Notes under the pieces: generated by a model | Told to the model about the DNA's origin: nothing | Database searches by the model: none | Seen by the model: only the letters and a program-made list of their open reading frames with translations | Assembly: GCA_020061995.1 (NCBI GenBank) | Contig: JAGUXE010000372.1 | Location: 1 to 26,861 of the forward strand | Direction: 5' to 3' | DNA from: Ignavibacteriales bacterium | GTDB taxonomy: Bacteria; Bacteroidota; Ignavibacteria; Ignavibacteriales; Ignavibacteriaceae | Length of the DNA stretch: 26,861 bases | In this document: in pieces, positions 1 to 7,121 of the stretch | Layout: every line of letters begins with the position of its first letter | Position numbering within the stretch: the stretch's first letter is position 1 | Translations under genes and position numbers: made by a program

Positions 1-32
1 CCTAACTATTTCTTAACTAAATCTTAATCAAA

Positions 33-1232
33 ATGAATTTACAATTGATCAAATCATTATTTTTAATTCTATTAATCGGATTTTCGAACATGAATGGACA
101 ACAAACGAATCTCTTAAGTGAGATTAAGGATATTATTAACGAAACCAAAACAAAATTTGCTCCGGACAGCAGAGTAGCTATGTTTGTTGTTGAAGCCACT
201 CAAGAAAATGAATCAATAATATTAAATGGGGAGACGAATCTTCGTTCGGCAAAAGAAGAATTACTTTCAAAAGTTAGTCTGAAAGAGAGGAAGATTGTGG
301 ACAATATTGAACTATTACCACAAGCAGCACTTGGTGAAAAAACATTTGCAATTGTTAATCTTTCTGTAGTCAATCTGAGAAAAGAACCGAAACATTCAGC
401 AGAGATGGTGACTCAATCGTTGCTCGGTACTCCAGTGAATGTGTTGAAAAAGGCAAAAGATGGATGGTATTTAATCCAAACCCCGGACAGCTATCTCGGA
501 TGGGTTGATGATGATGCAATTCAATTAATGAAAAAAAATGAGTATGAAGATTGGTTGCATTCTAAAAAAATTATTGTTAATAAAATTTATGATCATTGTT
601 ATTCAACAGAAGATATAAAAGGGCAGATTGTTTCTGATATAGTTCAAGGAAATATTTTAAAAGTTTTGGCTGAAAAAGAAAAATTTTATGAAGTTCAATT
701 CCCCGATAATCGTAACGCATTTGTCGAAAAAGAAAATGCAATGTTTATTAATGACTGGCTTTCATCAATAGAATTAAGCGGTAAATCAATATTGAATCTT
801 GCTCATAAATATATGGGGGTTCCTTATCTGTGGGGTGGAACTTCGGTTAAGGGATTTGATTGCAGCGGCTTCACAAAAACTGTCTACTATATGCATGGAA
901 TTGTTCTTCCGCGTGATGCATCACAACAAGTTAATATTGGTGAAGTAGTTGATATTAATAATGGTCTTGATAATCTGATAGCTGGCGACTTACTTTTCTT
1001 CGGTACAAAAGGAACAGATTCAACAAAAGAAAGAGTTACTCATGTCGGTATTTACATCTCTGATCTTGATTTTATCCATGAGGGAGGAAGAGTTCAAATA
1101 AATAGTTTTGACCCTAAAAAAGATAATTACAGCAAATACAGAACTAATACCTTTTTGCGTGCAAAAAGGATATTATCCTCGGTTGGTAAAAACGGAGTTC
1201 AATTAGTTAAGTATTTACAATTTTATAAATAG
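33..1232 (+). CDS. Secreted NlpC/P60 murein peptidase with two SH3b domains (YkfC-like)
   Basis: Predicted cell-wall peptidase of the NlpC/P60 family, likely cleaving gamma-D-Glu-diamino acid bonds in murein peptides in the periplasm. The N-terminus is a signal peptide ending near G22|Q23. An uncharacterised stretch (about 25-100) is followed by two SH3b-like segments (about 104-166 and 180-240) and a C-terminal NlpC/P60 domain (about 255-385). The catalytic Cys is C277 in the DCSG motif, the His is H337 in THVGIY, and the third polar residue is H349 in FIHEGG. SH3b-SH3b-NlpC/P60 is the architecture of Bacillus YkfC, whose gene neighbours an Ala-Glu epimerase gene; here too a dipeptide epimerase gene starts 6 bp downstream, which supports a murein-peptide degradation role. 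No Shine-Dalgarno is visible before the ATG, and only 32 bases of upstream sequence are available, so the promoter is not seen. Family assignment is firm; exact substrate is inferred. Confidence 0.9.
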   Translation: MNLQLIKSLFLILLIGFSNMNGQQTNLLSEIKDIINETKTKFAPDSRVAMFVVEATQENESIILNGETNLRSAKEELLSKVSLKERKIVDNIELLPQAALGEKTFAIVNLSVVNLRKEPKHSAEMVTQSLLGTPVNVLKKAKDGWYLIQTPDSYLGWVDDDAIQLMKKNEYEDWLHSKKIIVNKIYDHCYSTEDIKGQIVSDIVQGNILKVLAEKEKFYEVQFPDNRNAFVEKENAMFINDWLSSIELSGKSILNLAHKYMGVPYLWGGTSVKGFDCSGFTKTVYYMHGIVLPRDASQQVNIGEVVDINNGLDNLIAGDLLFFGTKGTDSTKERVTHVGIYISDLDFIHEGGRVQINSFDPKKDNYSKYRTNTFLRAKRILSSVGKNGVQLVKYLQFYK

Positions 1233-1238
1233 GTTTAT

Positions 1239-2375
1239 ATGTCACATAATAGAAGAGATTTCTTTAAAACATCGGGACTTATTGCCGGTGGTATCGCGTT
1301 ATCAAGTTTTGATAACAGTATTTTTGCAAATAGTTTTTCAAACAAATCGAAAAGTTCAAAAATGAAGTTAACATTTAGACCATATACATTAGAATTAAGA
1401 CATGTTTTTACAATAGCAACAAGTTCAAGAACCACAACTCCTGTGGTTTTAACTGAAATTGAATATGAAGGATTTACAGGATATGGTGAAGCTTCAATGC
1501 CTCCTTACCTTGGAGAATCACATGAAACAGTCCTCAAATTTTTATCAAAAGTAAACTTAACAAACTTTAATAACCCATTCGAACTCGAAAATATTTTAGC
1601 ATATGTCGATTCCATTGAAGAAGGAAACAAAGCAGCCAAAGCATCTGTTGATATTGCTCTTCATGACTTAATCGGCAAATTGATGAACCAACCTTTATAT
1701 AATATTTGGGGTTTTGATAAAACAAAAACACCCGTAACTTCTTTTACAATCGGAATTGATAAACCTGGAGTAGTAGTACAGAAAGTAAAAGAAGCGAAAG
1801 AATATAAAATACTTAAAGTAAAACTCGGTAGAGAAACAGATCGGGAGATGGTAGAAACTATTCGGTCAGTAACTGATAAACCATTATGTGTTGACGTAAA
1901 TCAAGGTTGGAAAGACAAGCATTTTGCACTTGATATGATTCATTGGTTAAAAGAGATGAATACTGAATTTGTTGAACAGCCAATGCCAAAAGAAGATTTA
2001 GAAGGTAATGCTTGGCTTACACAAAATAGTCCATTACCAACGATAGGGGATGAAGCTGTTCAGCGTTTGCCCGATGTAATAAAGGCACATGGTATTTACT
2101 CAGGGGTCAACATCAAGCTTATGAAAAGTACAGGTTTACGTGAAGCACACAAAATGTTAACGCTCGCCCGGAGTCTCGGAATGAAAGTAATGATTGGCTG
2201 CATGACTGAGACATCATGTGCAATTTCAGCTGCTGCACAACTTTCTCCAATGGTTGATTGGGCTGATCTGGATGGTGCTCTACTTATCGGGAACGACATC
2301 TTTGATGGAACCAAAATTATTGATGGAAGGGTAGTCCTTAGTGATCTTCCAGGCATAGGTGTGAAAAAGATTTAG
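1239..2375 (+). CDS. Tat-exported dipeptide epimerase (enolase superfamily, L-Ala-D/L-Glu type)
   Basis: Enolase-superfamily enzyme of the muconate-lactonizing/dipeptide epimerase subgroup, expected to epimerise L-Ala-D-Glu-type murein dipeptides. The catalytic set is complete: K193-x-K195 on one side, metal ligands D219 (DVNQGW), E246 (VEQPM) and D271 (IGDEA), and the opposite Lys K293 (NIKLMKS). D343-L-D345 near the C-terminus is the DxD signature that binds the dipeptide amino group in known dipeptide epimerases. The N-terminus carries a twin-arginine signal, RRDFFK at residues 5-10 followed by a hydrophobic stretch to about residue 30, implying export of the folded metalloenzyme. Characterised homologues such as E. 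coli YcjG and Bacillus YkfB are cytoplasmic, so the Tat signal is notable. It sits 6 bp after the NlpC/P60 gene, probably co-transcribed. Substrate specificity is inferred from family and context. Confidence 0.9.
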   Translation: MSHNRRDFFKTSGLIAGGIALSSFDNSIFANSFSNKSKSSKMKLTFRPYTLELRHVFTIATSSRTTTPVVLTEIEYEGFTGYGEASMPPYLGESHETVLKFLSKVNLTNFNNPFELENILAYVDSIEEGNKAAKASVDIALHDLIGKLMNQPLYNIWGFDKTKTPVTSFTIGIDKPGVVVQKVKEAKEYKILKVKLGRETDREMVETIRSVTDKPLCVDVNQGWKDKHFALDMIHWLKEMNTEFVEQPMPKEDLEGNAWLTQNSPLPTIGDEAVQRLPDVIKAHGIYSGVNIKLMKSTGLREAHKMLTLARSLGMKVMIGCMTETSCAISAAAQLSPMVDWADLDGALLIGNDIFDGTKIIDGRVVLSDLPGIGVKKI

Positions 2376-2398
2376 TAATCAATCGAAAAGGATAATTA

Positions 2399-3727
2399 GT
2401 GAAAACAATATTTTTATCAATTTTACTGCTATTGACAGCAACAACTTTTTCTCAGAATACAACAAATGTTTTCCCGTATGACTATTCTGAAAAGGTTTTA
2501 AAAAATGGATTAAAAGTCATTTTGATTCCGATGGAGAATACTGATATTGTCGCCTATTTCACTGTTGTCAGAACGGGTAGCCGCGACGAGTGGGAAGAAG
2601 GGAAGTCCGGTTTTGCCCACTTCTTTGAACATATGATGTTCAGGGGAACAGAGAGATTCCCGGGGAATGTATATGATAGTATTGTAACTACTCTTGGTGC
2701 AGATGCAAATGCTTACACAAGTTTAGACCTTACAGTTTATCACATGAAATTTGCGAGTGAAGATTTAGAAACGGTAATGGATATTGAATCTGACCGATTC
2801 AGAAATCTGAAATATTCAAAAGAGGAGTTCCAGACTGAATCCGGTGCAATCTTTGGTGAGTATCGGAAGGGAAGAACAAGCCCATGGTCGGTTGCATATG
2901 AGGCTATGCAAAATATGGCATTCGATAAACATACATATAAACATACCACAATCGGTTTTGAAAAAGATATAAAAGATATGCCTAATCTTTATGATTATAG
3001 TCTCAGCTTTTATAGCCGTTATTATCGACCAGAAAATTGTGTTCTGCTTATTGTAGGTGCTATTGATGTAAACAATACTTTTACTCTTGCAGAAAAATAC
3101 TATTCAGACTGGCAAAAAGGATATGTCTCACCAAAAATTGAAGATGAACCTGCTCAAAAAGCACCCCGAAAAGAGGAAGTGAACTACGAAGGAAAAACTC
3201 TTCCTTTACTGTACATCGGGTATAAAGGGGAAAATTTTGATGTAACAAACAAAAATTATTTAGCAGTTAGAGCTTTTGCAAATATTGCTTTTGGTGAAAC
3301 AAGCGAACTTTATAAAAAATTAGTTCTTCAAGAGCAAAAAGTACAATATCTAATGGCGAACCTTTCTCCCACACGCGCTCCTTATCTTTTCCAGATTATG
3401 TCAATGGTTAAGAATGAAAAAGATATTGATTATGTTATTGAAGAAATTAATAAAACAATTGAGCATTATAAGAAGAACAAAGTCTCAGAAGATATATTCA
3501 AAAAGCTTTTAAAGCGTGAAAAATATTCTTTTTTGATGTCGTTAGATAACCCCGCCAATGTTGCGGGCATTCTTCCTCAATATATTACAATTAGCGGGGG
3601 AATAAATATTATTAATGAATATTTTTCAATGATGGAAAAAATAACTGTTTCGGATATTCAAAATGCGGTTAACTATTATTTCACTCCTGAAAAAATGAAT
3701 CAAATAATCCTGAAAGGAGAAAAATAA
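2399..3727 (+). CDS. M16 family zinc metallopeptidase, catalytic subunit (secreted)
   Basis: Insulinase/mitochondrial-processing-peptidase-type M16 protease of about half the length of pitrilysin, i.e. the M16B form that pairs two roughly 450-residue subunits. The inverted zinc motif HxxEH is intact at H74-F-F-E77-H78, and the third zinc ligand E154 (FGEYRKG) lies 76 residues downstream, the expected spacing. The start is GTG at 2399, giving a signal peptide with cleavage probably before Q19 (TTFS|QN), so the mature protein is periplasmic or surface-exposed. The stop overlaps the ATG of the next M16 gene by one base, indicating translational coupling and probable heterodimer formation. Likely role: degradation of peptides or small unfolded proteins in the envelope. 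The physiological substrate cannot be read from the sequence. Confidence 0.92.
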   Translation: MKTIFLSILLLLTATTFSQNTTNVFPYDYSEKVLKNGLKVILIPMENTDIVAYFTVVRTGSRDEWEEGKSGFAHFFEHMMFRGTERFPGNVYDSIVTTLGADANAYTSLDLTVYHMKFASEDLETVMDIESDRFRNLKYSKEEFQTESGAIFGEYRKGRTSPWSVAYEAMQNMAFDKHTYKHTTIGFEKDIKDMPNLYDYSLSFYSRYYRPENCVLLIVGAIDVNNTFTLAEKYYSDWQKGYVSPKIEDEPAQKAPRKEEVNYEGKTLPLLYIGYKGENFDVTNKNYLAVRAFANIAFGETSELYKKLVLQEQKVQYLMANLSPTRAPYLFQIMSMVKNEKDIDYVIEEINKTIEHYKKNKVSEDIFKKLLKREKYSFLMSLDNPANVAGILPQYITISGGINIINEYFSMMEKITVSDIQNAVNYYFTPEKMNQIILKGEK

Positions 3728-5229
3728 TGAAACGCTATATTTCATTAATTTTATTTGCACTACTTTTATTTTGTAGTAATTTTTCGATGCCTTTCGATAA
3801 GGAAAGATTTGTTGGAATAAAAGTAAAATCAGATCCTTCAATTGCTATAAAAATATGGTTTAATGTCGGTTCACAAAATGATCCTGTCGGAAAAGAAGGG
3901 CTCGCAAATCTTACAAGTGCACTTTTATCCGAAGGTGGTACAAAAGAAAAAACTTACTCCCAAATTCTTGAAGAACTTTATCCTATTGCGACAAGTTATT
4001 ATGCAAACTCATCAGTAGAGATGACTATGTTTTCAGGTAGAACTCATACGGATAATATAGAAAGTTATTATAATCTTTATATTGATCAATTATTGAACCC
4101 TGCTTTTCGAGAAGAAGATTTTAATCGATTAAAACAAAATCAGATAACCTATCTTGAAACAACTCTTCGTTATTCAAGTGATGAAGAGCTTGGTAAAGCT
4201 GTTCTTTATAACCAAATATTTAACGGAACAGGGTACGGACATATAACCGAAGGGACAATTTCAGGATTAAATAATATTACGTTAGAAGATGTGAGGGATT
4301 TTTATAAAAAATATTTTAACAAAAATAATTTTGTAATTGGTTTAAGCGGTAATTATTCAGATGAATTGGTCAAGAAACTTTGGACAGACTTAAACAAACT
4401 TCCCGATGGTGAATGGATTAAAACAGCAAAACCAATAATCCAAAAAATCGAAGGTTTGAATTATACATTAATCGAAAAAAAGGCAAATGCTTCAGCTATC
4501 TCGTTCGGTTTTCCGATAGATATTTTGAGAGGATCGAGAGAATGGTATGCACTTGCCATTGCAAATTCATGGTTAGGTGAACATAGAAATAGCAGTTCTC
4601 ATTTATATCAGGTTATAAGGGAAGCTCGTGGCTTGAATTATGGGGATTACAGTTATATTGAAAATTTTCCAAATGGCGGACGCTATTCTATGCCTCCTCA
4701 AAATGTTGCACGCAAAAGTCAGATTTTTGAGATCTGGATTCGTCCGGTTCCAAATGAAACTAGATTATTTTCATTCCGTGCAGCGATGAGAGAATTAACA
4801 AGGCTGGTTGATAACGGATTATCAAAAGATGAATTCGAACTCACAAAAACATTTCTAAAAAAATATGTTTTACACTATGCAAAAAATAGTGCTGAAAAAT
4901 TAGGTTACGCTATTGATGATAAATTCTATGGACTCAAAAGTAGTCATCTAACCACATTTAGGAAAATGATGGATGAAATTACATTAGATGAAGTGAATAA
5001 TGCGATTAAAAAACATCTTCAGTATCAAAATATGGAGATTGTTTTCATTACTGAGGGAGCCGATAAGTTGCGAGAAGAAATAATCAATGGAACTCCAAGT
5101 CCTATTACATATCCCACATCGAAGCCGGAAACCGTTCTCGAGGAAGATAAGGAGATTATAGTATTTCCGATTTCAACATCGGAAAATAATATCAGGATTA
5201 AAAAGGTTGAAGAATTATTCAACAAATAA
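3727..5229 (+). CDS. M16 family protein, non-catalytic partner subunit (secreted)
   Basis: Second M16 half-protein, 500 residues, starting at the ATG that overlaps the previous stop codon. It begins with a hydrophobic signal sequence (residues 1-20). It has the two-domain M16 fold pattern but no zinc site: where the preceding subunit reads A-H-F-F-E-H, this one reads A60-N61-L-T-S64-A65, replacing both His and the catalytic Glu. A later segment, YQVIREARGLNYGDYSY, resembles the C-terminal region that carries the substrate-binding Arg/Tyr pair in non-catalytic M16B subunits. Active/inactive gene pairs are typical of bacterial M16B heterodimers and of mitochondrial MPP. The Cys at 16 follows Phe, so it is not a convincing lipobox. 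A terminator just downstream (5261-5295) probably ends this transcription unit. Confidence 0.88.
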   Translation: MKRYISLILFALLLFCSNFSMPFDKERFVGIKVKSDPSIAIKIWFNVGSQNDPVGKEGLANLTSALLSEGGTKEKTYSQILEELYPIATSYYANSSVEMTMFSGRTHTDNIESYYNLYIDQLLNPAFREEDFNRLKQNQITYLETTLRYSSDEELGKAVLYNQIFNGTGYGHITEGTISGLNNITLEDVRDFYKKYFNKNNFVIGLSGNYSDELVKKLWTDLNKLPDGEWIKTAKPIIQKIEGLNYTLIEKKANASAISFGFPIDILRGSREWYALAIANSWLGEHRNSSSHLYQVIREARGLNYGDYSYIENFPNGGRYSMPPQNVARKSQIFEIWIRPVPNETRLFSFRAAMRELTRLVDNGLSKDEFELTKTFLKKYVLHYAKNSAEKLGYAIDDKFYGLKSSHLTTFRKMMDEITLDEVNNAIKKHLQYQNMEIVFITEGADKLREEIINGTPSPITYPTSKPETVLEEDKEIIVFPISTSENNIRIKKVEELFNK

Positions 5230-5260
5230 TTCTTTTTTTTAATGTTTGCAATTAATAGTT

Positions 5261-5295
5261 AAATGGGAATAACTCGATTTAAGTTATTCCCATTT
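5261..5295 (+). terminator. Strong intrinsic terminator after the M16 pair
   Basis: Perfect 13-bp inverted repeat: AAATGGGAATAAC (5261-5273) and GTTATTCCCATTT (5283-5295) with a 9-base loop, flanked by A-rich and T-rich runs (TATTT follows), so it may act in both directions. It ends the transcript of the 33-5229 cassette. An in-frame ATG at 5263 lies inside the stem, which argues against that codon being the start of the following GH9 gene. Confidence 0.85.
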
Positions 5296-5319
5296 TATTT
5301 AAATCTAAATGGAGATCAT

Positions 5320-6972
5320 GTGAAAATTAGACGAGTGTTTTTAATCATTCTGTTGAATGGAACGTCGTTATTTGGGGGTTGTGCCTCATTTCAGGGAGAT
5401 GATTTATTTATAAGAGTGAACCAGGTTGGTTTTCTTCCAACAGATATTAAAACAGCAATCGTTTTTACTAATAGAGAATTAAAAAAAGATAATTTCAATC
5501 TTATTAACAGTAAAACAAAAAAAGAGATTTATAAAGGTGATATTGAGGAAAATAAAGGAAGTTGGGGAAATTATAAAAACCATTATTCAATTGATTTTTC
5601 AGAATTCAATACAGCCGGCGAATATCAAATTGAAATAGAGGGGATAAAATCACTCCCATTTACAATTTCAACAGATGTTTATAACGGGATAGTTGATTCG
5701 TTACTATTATATTTAAAGATTCAAAGATGTGGACCGACTGTCCCTCTACTGCATGAAATCTGTCACTTATACGATTCCCCAATTGTACAAAATGATAAAG
5801 ATGCCGGGGTTATAGATGTTACAGGCGGTTGGCATGATGCCGGGGATTATATAAAGTTTTTTTCTACAACTGCTTATACAACATATCTTTTATTATTTAG
5901 TTATGAATTTAATCCTGCAAAATTCCAGGCAGATAACGATAAAAGTGGTGCACCGGATATTCTGGAAGAAGCACGTGTAGGGATTGACTGGCTCTTAAGA
6001 GCTAATTATGCTGAAGGAAAGTTCATCAATCAAGTTCAAGATATGAGAGATCATGAACAGGGATTCAGGATGCCTGAGAATGATCAATTGAAATTTGATA
6101 GACCGGCATTTTCAGGAATCGGTAAGAATCAAATCGGAATGTTTGCTGCAGTTATGTCATTAGCGGCTAAAATTTGGAAAGAAAGATTTAATGATGTGGA
6201 CTATTCTAATAAATGTCTTTCTGCCGCCGAAAAAATTTATACATATCGTAATCAAGTTCCTGATGTTGATGTTGTCCCTTCAGGAATGTATCAAGATTCA
6301 AGATTTTGGGGTAAACTTGCACTGGGGGCGATTGAATTATATAATGTCACCAAGAATCGATCTTATTTAACCGATGCAGTAATATTTGCAGATAGTGCAC
6401 GATCTGACTATTGGTGGAGTTGGGGAGATATTAATTCTTTAGCTCACTTCAAGCTAGCAAAAATTTATCCCCGTTTTAGAAATTATATACTTAATAATCT
6501 GGTAGGATTTAATTCGGTGAAAGCAAATACAATCTTTGGTGAAGGTGCAGCATTTACATGGGGGACTACGAATACACTGCTTGGGGTTGCCCTTCAGGTT
6601 ATTTTGTATAAAAAATTAGTGAGAACAGCCGAATATGATTCTTTATTGTTTTTCCAGAGAGATTATATTTTAGGTAAGAATCCATGGGGAACTACATTTA
6701 TTTCGAATATAGGTTCAATTTTCCCGAAAAATTTTCACTCACAAATTTCATTTCTGAATGGTGGATACTTGCCCGGGGCAGTATCGGCAGGTCCAACCCC
6801 TGAAGAAATTTTAAAGAATTACAACATTACCAGAAGAGAGACGAGATTTAACAAATTTAATTCTGATAGTGTAAAATTTTATGATGATGTTGCAGATTAT
6901 GTAACCAACGAGCCGACAATCGGTAGTAATGCAACCGCAATATTTGTATTCAGTTATTTTCAATCTAAATAA
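5320..6972 (+). CDS. GH9 family glycoside hydrolase (cellulase-type) lipoprotein
   Basis: Endoglucanase-type GH9 enzyme with the usual N-terminal Ig-like cellulase domain (about 27-120, starting FIRVNQVGFLP) and a catalytic alpha/alpha barrel (about 125-550). The Asp pair is in GGWHDAGDY (D173, D176); the catalytic acid is E531 in NEPTIGSNA. The canonical late H-x-R motif reads H473-S-Q475, a departure from classical cellulases. I chose GTG at 5320: GGAG (5311-5314) sits 5 bases upstream, and this start gives a clean 20-residue lipoprotein signal with lipobox F-G-G-C21. The longer reading from ATG 5263 would start inside the terminator hairpin and bury the signal peptide. It is therefore a 550-residue membrane-anchored lipoprotein, likely periplasmic or outer-membrane. 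Substrate is probably a beta-1,4-glucan, but GH9 also contains other exo-acting specificities. Confidence 0.88.
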   Translation: MKIRRVFLIILLNGTSLFGGCASFQGDDLFIRVNQVGFLPTDIKTAIVFTNRELKKDNFNLINSKTKKEIYKGDIEENKGSWGNYKNHYSIDFSEFNTAGEYQIEIEGIKSLPFTISTDVYNGIVDSLLLYLKIQRCGPTVPLLHEICHLYDSPIVQNDKDAGVIDVTGGWHDAGDYIKFFSTTAYTTYLLLFSYEFNPAKFQADNDKSGAPDILEEARVGIDWLLRANYAEGKFINQVQDMRDHEQGFRMPENDQLKFDRPAFSGIGKNQIGMFAAVMSLAAKIWKERFNDVDYSNKCLSAAEKIYTYRNQVPDVDVVPSGMYQDSRFWGKLALGAIELYNVTKNRSYLTDAVIFADSARSDYWWSWGDINSLAHFKLAKIYPRFRNYILNNLVGFNSVKANTIFGEGAAFTWGTTNTLLGVALQVILYKKLVRTAEYDSLLFFQRDYILGKNPWGTTFISNIGSIFPKNFHSQISFLNGGYLPGAVSAGPTPEEILKNYNITRRETRFNKFNSDSVKFYDDVADYVTNEPTIGSNATAIFVFSYFQSK

Positions 6973-6977
6973 TAGCT

Positions 6978-7018
6978 ATCTCATAATGAGGCGGTAAACT
7001 ATTGAAATCTCATAATGA
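6978..7018 (+). promoter_or_regulatory. Two direct copies of ATCTCATAATGA, candidate operator upstream of the ATPase operon
   Basis: The 12-mer ATCTCATAATGA occurs at 6978-6989 and again at 7007-7018, 29 bp start to start. The first copy is part of a perfect inverted repeat CTCAT-A-ATGAG (6980-6990 region); the second keeps only the inner arms TCAT-A-ATGA. A related palindrome lies before the GT2 operon at 11510-11524. The copies lie 55-85 bp upstream of the sigma-54-like element at 7074, where an enhancer-binding protein would be expected to bind. Function is inferred; in AT-rich DNA single matches could be chance. Confidence 0.45.
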
Positions 7019-7073
7019 TACATTTTACAAACTTTTTGTCTGAATTATGACCCTATTTAGGCTTATATAAACA

Positions 7074-7090
7074 GGCATGATAATTGATTA
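7074..7090 (+). promoter_or_regulatory. Candidate sigma-54-type (-24/-12) promoter before the ATPase gene
   Basis: GGCATGATAATTGATTA matches 14 of 17 bases with the element before the GT2 gene (11576-11592). Read as -24/-12 it is GGCAT-N5-TTGA: spacing is that of sigma-54 promoters (GGCAC-N5-TTGC), but the last -12 base is A instead of C. The ATG at 7122 lies about 35 bp downstream, leaving a short leader. Promoter activity is inferred from shared sequence and geometry only. Confidence 0.45.
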
Positions 7091-7121
7091 TTAAGGTCAC
7101 AAAACTATAGAGAATATTTAA

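Noticed and set aside
2096..2356. Antisense ORF inside the dipeptide epimerase gene
   Set aside because: A shadow of conserved coding sequence; no start signal or recognisable protein.
3727..3780. Lipobox for the second M16 protein (Cys at residue 16)
   Set aside because: Phe precedes the Cys; lipoprotein signal peptidase needs a small residue at that position, so it was treated as an ordinary signal peptide.
7048..7099. Inverted repeat TGACC / GGTCA flanking the sigma-54-like box
   Set aside because: Only 5-base arms, 42 bp apart, with no counterpart at the other promoter; likely chance.
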